Position numbers and translations under genes: made by a program. A stretch of 64,000 bases of DNA from Sergeia podlipaevii (Eukaryota; Euglenozoa; Kinetoplastea; Trypanosomatida; Trypanosomatidae). Positions 30,634 through 40,633 of this stretch are shown here, piece by piece. The first letter of the stretch is position 1. Each line of letters starts with the position of its first letter. The stretch spans positions 1-64,000 of the forward strand of contig JASANZ010002231.1 in assembly GCA_030849805.1 (NCBI GenBank), in the 5' to 3' direction. The notes beneath the pieces were generated by a model. It was given only the letters and a program-made list of their open reading frames with translations, ran no database searches and was not told the origin of the DNA.

Positions 30634-31074
30634 CTAAGCAGCTTCCGCGGCCTCGGACTCGTTGTCATGGTACCACTCGTCCTTCTCGGGATCATACCAC
30701 ATCTCGTTGGTTGGATCATAGAACTGGCAGCTAGGCGGATGGTAGTAGAGATTCTCCATCGCAGAGTAATAGTACGGAGTGCCCTCAGTACGGGTCCAGT
30801 CACCCTTGGGCAGCACAACAGGATTGCCAAACTCGTCCACATCATCGTGGTCTTTGCGGGCCTTCGGCGCCGCCGTAGAGGTGACATCGGTATTGCCGAC
30901 GTTGGTGTCGTTCGCATTAGTGGCACGACCAGCCGGGACGTCAACGGACCTATGGCCTTCCGACGGGGCATTGGCCTCGGTGTGATGAGATCCATGATCC
31001 TCAGGCGCAGCGTTGCTGACCTTATCCTGCGACTCCTTCTTGTCCTTCGTGTCCTTTGATCCTCCGCAGCCCAT
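30634..31074 (-). CDS. Small dually acylated protein with aromatic OCRE-like C-terminus
   Basis: 146 residues from an ATG start. The N-terminus M-G-C-G-G-S is a strong dual-acylation signal (myristate on Gly2, palmitate on Cys3), predicting attachment to the plasma or flagellar membrane. Residues 5-80 are hydrophilic and disordered. Residues 99-138 carry spaced aromatic clusters (Y-Y-Y-S, L-Y-Y-H-P-P, F-Y-D-P-T, M-W-Y-D-P-E, E-W-Y-H-D). They resemble the octamer-repeat (OCRE) fold, which binds proline-rich motifs in splicing proteins such as RBM5. The C-terminus is acidic. Family members elsewhere are nuclear, so an acylated OCRE-like protein would be unusual. The membrane signal is read directly; the OCRE similarity is by eye. 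Confidence 0.85.
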   Translation of the reverse strand: MGCGGSKDTKDKKESQDKVSNAAPEDHGSHHTEANAPSEGHRSVDVPAGRATNANDTNVGNTDVTSTAAPKARKDHDDVDEFGNPVVLPKGDWTRTEGTPYYYSAMENLYYHPPSCQFYDPTNEMWYDPEKDEWYHDNESEAAEAA

Positions 31075-31573
31075 CTTATGGATCTCTGTGTTGCGTAAGA
31101 CTTTAGTTTTCTTTTTTGCTTTTTTGTCTATTTCCTTTTCTTCCCTCCGCTAAAGTAAAACCTTGGGAGAGAAAAAATGAAATTGCTAGTTCTATAAAAG
31201 TGAGTAAGATACAAATCTAATGTATGCAAATGGGATCACAGTTTTTTTTGAAGCGAAAAAAAAAAGAGTGAGAAGAAAAAGAAAAGATAAATGAAATACA
31301 GATAAAGGCTACTAGTAATGAAGCAATTGCAAAGCCCTATTTCTGAGTAACACAAGATCGCCAATTCCACTGCGGCCAGAGGTCAACTCTAATAAAAGCA
31401 GTGACGATCAATAGTGAGTACTTGCGCTACAGCAAACAACAACAACAACAACAACAACAACAAGAAACGTACTGGGGTACTCCTCCAAATACGTGGTCAC
31501 AGAAACAGTGACATGAAAGCAACAACAAAGAGATGTACCCAGTCTGCAAAAAAAAAAAAAAAGATTCTACAAG
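31075..31573. other. Intergenic region with (AAC)n repeat
   Basis: (AAC)n at about 31435-31462 and an A run at about 31548-31562. No gene seen. Confidence 0.6.
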
Positions 31574-33073
31574 TTAAGTCGATAGCTCACGACGTAGTGC
31601 ATCTTCCAGTTGCTGTGTGTACATCCCGGCTCTTATACTGTCTGAGAGACAGAGATCTTTCTTCAATAGGTTCAGGCAAACAGAAGCGCAAGCTTCGTTA
31701 GAAACAGACTCTTCATATAACCTGGAGCACACCAACTGGGAGTACTGGGTTAACCTCACAGACTGCCACTCGTGTGGGGCGGACGAACCATAGCGCAAGC
31801 GCGCATTAGAAGAAACTGAGTCTGCCTTCATCAAGCGCACAAGCAAAGAAAAGAGAAAGTAGACGGGGAAGTAGCACTCACTTGCAGCACCCAGTCGCAT
31901 TTCCTCTGCTATTAGCTCCACTGTCGCATCCACAAACATGTCCATTAAATCACCGCTACATCGTCGCACCAGCGCTGCCTCTTCATCGCCACTGACACCA
32001 GCAGCACCACCTGCGCTCGCGCTGCTACCGCGATGCGCGCCACCTTGATTCTCACCCTTCTCTTCTTCTGTTTCTTTCAGCATGGAGTTGTGCGTGTTCA
32101 TGAGCTGGACGCGATACGACTCAAATACACCAAGAACAAAGGGAGCATAAAACCACGCTGACTGGTCGTTAGGGTCGCAGTAAATAGCCTTTATGAGCAA
32201 ATGTATGTCTTCCTGCAGCTGGGTCCACAAGTCCCGTGCGATAGCTGGGTGAAACGCGGTGGTGCTGTCGCTGCTGCTGATGCTACGCTCACCCGCCGTT
32301 TGCGCACGTGCGAGGGCAGACCGAATCGTGATGCCACGTTGATGCCATGCACTGTAGTTGGAGAAGTTTTTGTTAATCTTCGAGGTAGTAAATGCAATTT
32401 CAGCAGCCTCTTCACTAGAGTACAGTGCAGGGTCGCTATCATCAGCAACAGCATCGCAGTTACTATCAGATTCTTCTTCCACGTACAAGCGTGTAGCCCT
32501 CTGCAGTTCATGAAGAGCCCATCGCCGGTAGTTCCAAGCATGAAAGTTGCGCTCATCAAGATTAAGAAGCTTCTCACACTGAGCCTTCTCCTTGCCAAGT
32601 GCGCCAAGCAGCACCTCATGTGCATTCTCCGAAATACGTTCCTCAGCGCTTTCCTCACTTTTTGAGGTTGCTGAGTTCTTCATGTTCTTTTCAATCACTG
32701 CACGCTGCATGAGCTGCTCAAAGATCCAATGTCTGTGCACGAAAGCAGCATAGATTTTGAAGTCCTTGAGAAGCAGCTGAGAGTTTAGCTTCAGCTCCTC
32801 TACCAGCCAGACTGTGGGTGACCTCCCCTGCTGCTCCGGCGAATGCCACAAGTGATTCAATATTTCACGACGGTAATTGTACAACGTGTACGCTTCCGGG
32901 ACCTCAAGTAAAACCCTTGTGCTTGCGTCCAAGGCATCAGTACTGTAGTCGCGTGCCGTTCGCCTTTGTAAAACTCCGAGATAAGCTTCGCCAAGCACTC
33001 TATGTGCCTCCTTCTGCGCCGATAGCTCATTTTCATCCACAGGAGCCTTGCATCTCTTCTTTTGATCGTGCAT
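31574..33073 (-). CDS. Rab geranylgeranyltransferase alpha subunit
   Basis: 499 residues from an ATG start. Five protein prenyltransferase alpha (PPTA) repeats are visible at about 55-77, 100-120, 171-190, 231-250 and 299-313. They contain the typical N-Y-R-R-E-I-L, W-N-Y-R-R-W and Y-S-A-W-H-Q-R cores. The alpha subunit pairs with a beta subunit to attach geranylgeranyl groups to Rab GTPases presented by REP. The N-terminal M-H-D-Q-K-K-R and the first repeat E-A-Y-T-L-Y-N-Y-R-R match the Rab (type II) enzyme better than the farnesyltransferase alpha subunit. Two acidic insertions (about 196-225 and 335-360) lengthen it. No leucine-rich or Ig-like extension as in mammals is seen. Confidence 0.9.
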   Translation of the reverse strand: MHDQKKRCKAPVDENELSAQKEAHRVLGEAYLGVLQRRTARDYSTDALDASTRVLLEVPEAYTLYNYRREILNHLWHSPEQQGRSPTVWLVEELKLNSQLLLKDFKIYAAFVHRHWIFEQLMQRAVIEKNMKNSATSKSEESAEERISENAHEVLLGALGKEKAQCEKLLNLDERNFHAWNYRRWALHELQRATRLYVEEESDSNCDAVADDSDPALYSSEEAAEIAFTTSKINKNFSNYSAWHQRGITIRSALARAQTAGERSISSSDSTTAFHPAIARDLWTQLQEDIHLLIKAIYCDPNDQSAWFYAPFVLGVFESYRVQLMNTHNSMLKETEEEKGENQGGAHRGSSASAGGAAGVSGDEEAALVRRCSGDLMDMFVDATVELIAEEMRLGAASECYFPVYFLFSLLVRLMKADSVSSNARLRYGSSAPHEWQSVRLTQYSQLVCSRLYEESVSNEACASVCLNLLKKDLCLSDSIRAGMYTQQLEDALRRELST

Positions 33074-34288
33074 GCGTACTCTAAGTATATAGTAAGCGAT
33101 TTGTACAAACTTTTATAGTGATATTAATGATAATAATAACGATAATGGAACGGCTGAATGCAATGAAGAAAAAAAGAGAAATAAAACAAAGTTCAAGAGG
33201 GGGGGGATATAGATCAAATGCCAGCCCACATAAGAGGGCAATACTAACGACGGAAAAACATAAGGGAGAAAAGAAGCAACTGCGATGCGCAATCCACTCC
33301 TTATGACATAATTAGGGTTTGACAGTGTAAATCGAAAAGAGGGGAAGAAATGAACAAAATAAGAAAGAGAAAGTGGAAGGAATACACCTCAACAATGATA
33401 TGCGTTCTTTCCTTTCTATTTTCTCTTTTTTGAGTGCATTCAGAGCGTTTCCTCTCATATGGAAAATGATATTGAGCTCTCACACGTACGGCAATACAGC
33501 GAACTGCTATGTAAGTATAAATAGATGGATAGCAGCCGCAGAGATTTCGTCCCCTCGACAATTTTGCACTCGTATTGCCAACAGCGAATTGTAGAATGTA
33601 CTTTTTATCGGCACACATAAAAAAAGAAGAACGGTGGCTAATACGTATGTACATGCGTGTAGAGAGGGAAGAGAAGAATACACATGAACACATCACGTTG
33701 AAACAAATGAGTGTGTGTGTGTGGGGGGGGGGGGGAATAGGACAAAAAAAAAGGCAAAATAAAAATTAAAAATGTGAACATAAATTACTAACCATTTTGT
33801 TTTTTTCCGTCCGATAGCACCAAAAGGTTTCATAAATATATGTTGTCCATCAATCTGTAAGTGAAGCTGCTGCTATTCAACCCAGATAAGCGGTACACAC
33901 ACATCCACGTTATGCCCTCCGAGATTCCTGGGTAAAGATAAGCATTGCTATAAGGCTTAAAGGTAAACAGTGCTTCCGCTCTCTCTCTCCTCACAACTTT
34001 CTCTCAATCTTCTACCACACATCCTTTATAAACTTCGTTTTTTGCTTAGAATATAAACTCATATGGGTGTTGGCTCTCGTTTCCTTCTACCAGTAGCACC
34101 CCCTTTTTTCAAAAATAATAATTGTGCAACAGCATTTCTGAGATCACAATGCAATAAAAAGAAAATAGCATAATACAAAAATAATAATAATAATGCGAAG
34201 GCATCCGATCACACTCGCACTTGTAAACGAACACACATAATAAAGCATCCGCCATTAAATGCGTTGTTGCATATCAACAAAAAAAGGC

Positions 34289-34290
<2 letters not shown>

Positions 34291-34324
<34 letters not shown>
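34291..34324. repeat. (AT)n microsatellite
   Basis: An uninterrupted alternating AT run in the longest intergenic region. Seen directly. Confidence 0.9.
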
Positions 34325-34327
<3 letters not shown>

Positions 34328-36121
34328 AAGACCTCGGGATAAGCAAAACGTATCTACAAACTTATCCTCTGTCGTGAGATGAAAACCAAAAACACATTTA
34401 TATTTATAGAAATACCGTTGTTGCTAACACTTGTGCCATGCGCGCACATACCCATGTTGCTACCACAAGAGAAGGGAAAAAAAATCACCATCATAAAATA
34501 CATCTCGGTACAGTACACATCAACACAAGGTAGAAAGGGAGAAAAGACTGAACAACGGCAAAGCTGATATTAGCACTTACTAGCAAGTGGAGAAAAAAAA
34601 AAACGATTTGCAAATCAAATACGGCCTGGAAATAGCATAAGTGAACACACCCAATACCACAAACAAAGCGGCAAAATAGCCAACGGACGTGAGTATATTA
34701 TGTTCTCTATCGCTTGTATCTCCCTTCTTATTTTTTTTTTTTAAGGGCCATTGCGCTCAATGCCAAAGAGAAAAGAAGTAGGTAAACAACATAAACTCCA
34801 TATTGTTAATGGAGAGAGGAGTGGCAGGGAGTACGTCGCGGAAATGAAAAGGCGTCTACAGCAACGCTGCCTCAACGATACGAAAAAAATATATACAATT
34901 TTTTTTCTTTTCTTTTTTTACCCGTAAAGCGCGGTGTAAACAACAAACGCAACAGCTAGCGCCATCTGTCCGTGGCGCTGAACTCTGGCTAATACGCTAC
35001 CTCAAAGAAGAAAAACAAAAAACCAAGTCTTTGGAACAATGCAAAAAAAAGGGTGAAAAGAAGCAATCGCCAAAGAAAAAAAAGGCAAAATAAAAGCTAT
35101 ACCTCTCACTTAATACATACTGCCTATATTCAGTGATGGTAGCCGCGCTCCAGCCTATGCTCTGCTCAGCAGAGTACCAACAGTAAAAAGCGTAGTCACT
35201 GTGAGTAAAAAAAAAAAAATTCTGACAAAGCACCTAGATACACGCGCGCATATACACACATATAAAAAAAACATATAAATAGGGAGTATAATTTATGATA
35301 ATGGTAAATAGATGCTCTTTATGAAGGTGTGTAGGGGTCCTTCCACCCAGCATATGCTGACGTGTCCTATCCATTGGCGTCAACATAAGAAAACGCCCAG
35401 CAAAAATACAAATGCATTCATGATGCAAAAAAAAAGGGGGGGGGGAAAAAAAAAGAAACAAGGAACATAAGCATTGAAGGCGCCAAGAGTTCACAAAAAT
35501 TCGTTTTCTCATCTTTTCCTTCCGCACTCTGCACAAGGAAAAGTAAATTTAATCAACACAGTAGCACGCATGCTCACACACACACAAAAAAAAAAGGAAA
35601 CATCAACACGGAGCATGCTAAAAAAAAAGGTAAATTAGTAAGCAAATAAATAGTATTGGTACCCAGCCCGCCAATTTTTTTTAAAAAAATTCTCAATTAT
35701 ACATAAATGCTAGCAGTAGTTCCGCACGTCACTGCAAAGATTGCTACTTCCTCTCCGCAATGCGCACACAAACCAGATTGCATTCAGTTGCATAATATCA
35801 CATGGCAAAGAAAAGTAAAAGATCAAGTTCAAACCCGAATTACACTATATATGTGTGTGTGTGTGTGCATGCAAGCCTCAGTGGCCTGCATATAAATAGA
35901 ATAAAAATATACGACAAAAAAAAAAAAAGCGTATATGCACAGAAAAAAAAAAAGAAAGTAAGTATGCGAAGCCAAGCAAAAACATCAACATAACCGCACA
36001 TTAAAAATGAAAGAAAAAACGTACACATGGGTAACCACAGAATCACAGAGGAGAGGAGAGGAGAGACAGAGGAAAAAATGACCTGTGATCACCATATTGA
36101 TCTCGCTTCTTCACCTAACGC

Positions 36122-36168
<47 letters not shown>

Positions 36169-36169
36169 G
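36122..36169. repeat. (AAT)n microsatellite, about 16 units
   Basis: An uninterrupted trinucleotide repeat in the 3' flank of the PSP1-domain gene, seen directly. Length is probably variable between strains. Confidence 0.9.
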
Positions 36170-36558
36170 AAAAGAATGTAGAAGGCGAAAAAAGAAGATT
36201 CTTGTAGCGAGAAGAAAATGATGAAAGAATGTCAGTGAGAAAAAAATATAATGATAACAAATACTACTCTTCACGTGACTATCTTCCAGGCAAGCAACAA
36301 AAACCAAACAACCTAAAAAAATAATAACTAGAAAACTCGTTTGCCGCCCAATAAGATGAAGAGGGAGGGAGATGAGGAGAGAGAAAAAAAAAGAAGGTAG
36401 ATAAAAATGACTACATAAAAACTAAAAAAAAAAAGAAAAAGAGATAAACAACAACAACAAAAAAAAAAAAACGTGAAGTTAGCGCAGGGACGGCTATCAA
36501 TACCTGTACATGCGCCAACCTCACATACTGAATCCATCACATCATATTTTGCGCAGTT

Positions 36559-39500
36559 TCAGACAACAATCTGGTTCACTGGCGCATCCGCGTCATCGGA
36601 CAGTTCGTCCATGTACGCCATCCAAATGCGGCACCGAAACGTCCGATACAGCTTCCGTTGCATGCGGCGAAAATCTACAAAAATATCCTTAGAGGGGCGA
36701 CTCACATAAAGCGTCAGTTTCTGCCTATTCAGCTGATATTCGCAATCGACGAGCTTCACATCATCGGCGGAAAATGCCGTAGCATATTCCCTTTCCACCA
36801 CCACTACTACACCACTTGATGATTCTGCTGTGGCATCGCCTGTTGCGGCCACCAGGCGTGCTACCTTTTGCTGCAGGTTTCCCTCAACGAAGCGGTGAAC
36901 AATTTCTTTGGCCATATGGAACGCCTTGGCCTCTTCCTCACGCTGTCGCTGCAGTCGCTGCTCATCTTCCTCGTCGGAAAGACGAATCACCCAGGGCCAG
37001 TTACGGAACTTGTACACAATGGATTCAAGCTGGTGCTGACGGCCCGCTGGGGTAGTTGCCACCCCAACGTCCCAGTCGTGTAGTTGGCCTTCGATGAAAT
37101 TGTCAGCGCAATCGACAGCTCTAGACGACGCACCAAAATCACTGATGTCCATCGTGTCTGGACTCTTCAGCCGTTCCACGGTACCAACTTCTTGTCCAGC
37201 ACTCGTGGTCGCAGTGGCAGCGGCCTCATCGTCGTCTTCCTCGTCATTCTTGTCCTGCTGGGAGTGCAACTGCTGGAGACGGCGAGCCACTGCCTTGCGG
37301 TACGCGGACTCCTCCTGCAGGTACTCCAGCTCAACGCAATCCTTGATCATCTGCTCGATAGACACAAAACCGACAATGATGCCGATGTCCTCACCACGGT
37401 CACCATCAACAAGCACTGAAGATCCAATTGGCAGCTCGGATTCCTCCTTGGAAGTGGCAAAGCGACGGCCTTCTAACTTCCCCTTGACCACAATAAAGGT
37501 GCGGATGGGCAGGGAACGGTCGGCCTTGAGGTAGACCACGGGCCTCTCGGCGGCTGAAGCAGCGTTCCCTGTCGCGGTGGCAGCAGCAGCAGCAGTGTTG
37601 CTGCCTTCGGCGGCAGCGGCTGACTTCTTGGACTGATGTTGCTGTTGCTGACTGCTAGCATCTGACCCACGAGACCCTCTCTTTACAGCGTGTGTGGTGG
37701 TGGTAAATGGCGGCTGCGGCTGCGGCTGCGGCTGCTGATGCGGATGCGGCATTACACCGTTATTGTTGTGTTGCTCAAATTGCTGAAACAGCTGCTGGTG
37801 ATGAGGCAGCGAGGAGGTACCTCCTATGGACAGTACAGTAGGTAACATATGCTGTGCTGGCTGCATACCGGCGATAGCAGGGAGGCCACTGACAAAGCCG
37901 GCGCCGTTCATGTACGTTGGTTGTCCATAGTGCAGGTAGTTAGCTGTCGGGACAGGGGCCGGATATGCCATCTGGCCATTTGCAAACACCAGACTTGGCA
38001 TTGGCGCGGGATAGAAGACCGTGAAAGGTGGCTGCGGCTGCGGCGGCTGCGGAGGAGAGAGCGGTGCCGTCGCAGGCTGGCCTGATGCTGGGTGCGCAGC
38101 GGTCATGTAGTATCCATGATGCTGGTTTGGTGGCGGTACTGTCGCTTGCCCAATAGAAATAGAAGGGATTGCGGTGGTTTGAGGCACACAAGGCACTGGC
38201 TGCATATCTGTCATGTAGAAGCCGCCTGCTCCCGCCATGGTCCCGAGGTGGTGGGACTGCGTTGCAGCAAGAACGGGAGCTGCAGCACTAGGGCTGTAGT
38301 ATTGATTTATACAGAAGGGAATAGGCGTGGCGGCAGGGTTGCCTCCAGTGCTATGCTCAGAGACGATTGCAACGCTGTGTGGTCGCTGTTCCTGCTGCTG
38401 CTGATGGAGAATCGCAGTTCCACTGTTGACGCGACCTCGACGCCTCTCTAGCTGCTGCTCCTGCCGCTGCTGTTGCTGTCGACTCCACTGCGCGACCGCT
38501 GCTGCGCTGCCGCCACTACCACCACCACCTGTTGTGGCAGCGGATCTGTACTGAGATGGGGATGGAATACAGTCAGACACAGCGATATCGAGCGGAGACG
38601 CAGATGTCCCAATGATGCCGGCGGAGCCATTTCTTTTCGGGGGAGACGGTGGAATAGTCCCACTGGAACTGTTGAAAGAGGTAGAGGGCAGGTACTGTGC
38701 TCGCACACGCTGTTTCACACTCACGGTCACACTAGCGCTAGAGGCATTTAAGTTGGCCGTTCGCAGAGTCTTGGGGCCCTCACTGAAAGAAGCGCTTGCC
38801 GCGATACCCATGCTACCATGACTCTCACCCATATTCTGTGGGTACTGCTGCTGGTTGCGGAAGCTCGCACCGGCTCCGTTCACCTGCGACTTTGAGCACC
38901 CAGCTCCAAACACGGGGACGGAGGTGTTGCCATCAGGTCCGTTAAAATGAAATTTTAGCGGATTGTGCGAAGCGCTTGTATTTCCGCTCTGCTTGGTGTA
39001 GCCGCAACTTCCAGAAGCATTGACAAGACCGTTGTACACACCATTCGCCAAGTCCCCTTGACGATCATTGTTGAAGGAGGAAAATACCTCCGACCGTGCG
39101 CGCGCAGCAGCAGCACCGCCACCGCCAACACAACTGGCAGCCCCGCTAGCAGCAGCAGCAGCAGCAGCAGCAGCTGCAGTAGGAATGTCGCCCAAAGGAC
39201 TTGCCGGGTGATGAGATGTACTGCAAGAACCGCTAGCACTGAACCGATTAATCGCAGCTGCAACACCATTGCTGCTTCCGCTCGCACTTGCCGCTCGAGA
39301 ATGAAAAAACACATCCTTCGTATCTGTCACTGCTGACGCAGAAGATGCCTCAGGGTCAAATGTAGTAAACAGAGAGGCGATCTGCGTGGTGTCGTACGGG
39401 TTACTTGTCAGCTGTGTGTAGGCGGCGGCGTCGTCGTCGTCGTCGTCAATGATGTTGGACGTGTGATCTGCGTCAATGATTCCCAAATTTTCTGCTTGAG

Positions 39501-39660
39501 GCATGCGCGTGGCGTATTCCACGTTGCCCGTGCCGTAAGTTTGAGGGCCACGTGAAGGATAGGCACCATCATACGTGGCGCCAACCCGAGATGCGACATA
39601 GTCCATGGGGTATGTACACAGCTCGCCGCTGATGTTCATCATACCAGGTACATTCGCCAT
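36559..39660 (-). CDS. PSP1 C-terminal-domain protein with long low-complexity N-terminus
   Basis: 1033 residues from the ATG at 39660-39658; a GTG start ten codons upstream is rejected. The C-terminal part (about 705-1020) matches the PSP1 C-terminal conserved region. An opening strand reads P-I-R-T-F-I-V-V-K, then V-D-G-D-R-G-E-D-I-G-I-I-V-G. The terminal block V-K-L-V-D-C-E-Y-Q-L, then F-V-D-F-R-R-M, is like bacterial YaaT and yeast Psp1. An acidic insertion divides the domain. The first 700 residues are rich in Gln, His, Ser, Pro and Ala, including a poly-Ala tract encoded by a GCT repeat near 39149-39173. Kinetoplastid proteins of this class are often linked to RNA-level regulation; that role is inference here. 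No membrane segment is seen. Confidence 0.9.
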   Translation of the reverse strand: MANVPGMMNISGELCTYPMDYVASRVGATYDGAYPSRGPQTYGTGNVEYATRMPQAENLGIIDADHTSNIIDDDDDDAAAYTQLTSNPYDTTQIASLFTTFDPEASSASAVTDTKDVFFHSRAASASGSSNGVAAAINRFSASGSCSTSHHPASPLGDIPTAAAAAAAAAASGAASCVGGGGAAAARARSEVFSSFNNDRQGDLANGVYNGLVNASGSCGYTKQSGNTSASHNPLKFHFNGPDGNTSVPVFGAGCSKSQVNGAGASFRNQQQYPQNMGESHGSMGIAASASFSEGPKTLRTANLNASSASVTVSVKQRVRAQYLPSTSFNSSSGTIPPSPPKRNGSAGIIGTSASPLDIAVSDCIPSPSQYRSAATTGGGGSGGSAAAVAQWSRQQQQRQEQQLERRRGRVNSGTAILHQQQQEQRPHSVAIVSEHSTGGNPAATPIPFCINQYYSPSAAAPVLAATQSHHLGTMAGAGGFYMTDMQPVPCVPQTTAIPSISIGQATVPPPNQHHGYYMTAAHPASGQPATAPLSPPQPPQPQPPFTVFYPAPMPSLVFANGQMAYPAPVPTANYLHYGQPTYMNGAGFVSGLPAIAGMQPAQHMLPTVLSIGGTSSLPHHQQLFQQFEQHNNNGVMPHPHQQPQPQPQPPFTTTTHAVKRGSRGSDASSQQQQHQSKKSAAAAEGSNTAAAAATATGNAASAAERPVVYLKADRSLPIRTFIVVKGKLEGRRFATSKEESELPIGSSVLVDGDRGEDIGIIVGFVSIEQMIKDCVELEYLQEESAYRKAVARRLQQLHSQQDKNDEEDDDEAAATATTSAGQEVGTVERLKSPDTMDISDFGASSRAVDCADNFIEGQLHDWDVGVATTPAGRQHQLESIVYKFRNWPWVIRLSDEEDEQRLQRQREEEAKAFHMAKEIVHRFVEGNLQQKVARLVAATGDATAESSSGVVVVVEREYATAFSADDVKLVDCEYQLNRQKLTLYVSRPSKDIFVDFRRMQRKLYRTFRCRIWMAYMDELSDDADAPVNQIVV
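39149..39173 (-). repeat. Coding trinucleotide repeat (poly-Ala) in the PSP1-domain gene
   Basis: A run of CAG on the plus strand (GCT on the coding strand) encodes part of an uninterrupted alanine tract in the disordered N-terminal region. Seen directly. Confidence 0.85.
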
Positions 39661-40633
39661 GGTGTCTTGATGTGAGATAAGAATATTCACGTATAGGCGC
39701 TTGCGTATTCAAAAGAAAAAAAAGTTATGATATCCGCTACCGTGTTTGACTGGTTATAAGAGGCAAAAGCCACTCAACACGCCGTAAATGTCTGCTTTCC
39801 CCCCTATTATGTGTTGCTAACGTTTTGTTGTAGCAGAAAAAAAAAAATAGGATTCTTATTTTCTTTTTTTTTTCCGTTTCCTTAAAATGCAGTGGCGTAG
39901 GGTAAACCAGTACTTTTTTTTTTTTTTGCTCGATCACGGTAGTAAAGCGGAGAAAAAAAAATTTTTTTTTTAAGGCGTCAAGCTTATTCCACACTTGCGC
40001 CTGTAGTAGTTATATGTTAAATCAAAGAGCGTAACCTACTAGAGGAAAGAGAGAAAAAAAAAAGGTAAAAGATATGGAGGGAATAGCAGTAATCATGACG
40101 AACGAAAAGAATACATGCACGTTTACATATATATGAGCATCCAGCTTTGCGACAAGTCATTACACAGATTGTGCGTGCTTGTACACAAATAGAAAAAAAA
40201 AAAAATGAGATCTGAAAAAAAAAAAAAAAAGACGCGCCCAATGTGTAAAATTACAAGAAGGAAAGGTATATAAAGAGTTGCAGCAATTTAAAGCACATTT
40301 ACACAACGTTGCTTCTGTTTTTTTTTTTTGTCTCCCTCCCTCCCTCATCCTATACCTTCTAGCAGCAGTTGCCGCATAAAGACACTTTCTTTCAAGCATC
40401 AGAAGTAGTTTTATTGGGAAGTCGCGTAATGAACATTTTAGCATCGTTCTCACCACTTCTGAAGGAGGAAACGGCAAATGCAATGAATTATCCCCACCAC
40501 CACCTAGCATAACTATCTGAAACTACCAATAGTCTTGTCCAGATGTAGTATCTTTTTATTCTTTTTTTCTCTGTCACACGTGCACGCTTTGACGTTCACT
40601 CCTCACCCACTCCCCCCCCCCCTCCTTCTCTTC
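39661..40633. other. Intergenic region with A/T homopolymers
   Basis: Multiple A and T runs (for example near 39914-39927 and 39952-39972), a TCCC repeat near 40330-40345 and a C run near 40612-40622. No gene seen. Confidence 0.6.

Larger units (their letters stand above)
33074..36558. other. 3.5-kb intergenic region, the longest in the window
   Basis: No credible gene on either strand. Repeats: a TG run ending in a G run at about 33713-33735, (AT)n at 34291-34324, (TG)n near 35855, interrupted (GGAGA)n near 36049-36065 and (AAT)n at 36122-36169. The left end would be the 5' flank of the Rab transferase gene and the right end the 3' UTR of the PSP1 gene. An unrecognised non-coding RNA cannot be excluded. 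Confidence 0.55.

Noticed and set aside
33301..33696. 131-codon frame on the coding strand in the longest gap
   Set aside because: Starts at a GTG with an ATG just after, but the composition is AT-rich and Phe/Ser-biased with no domain.
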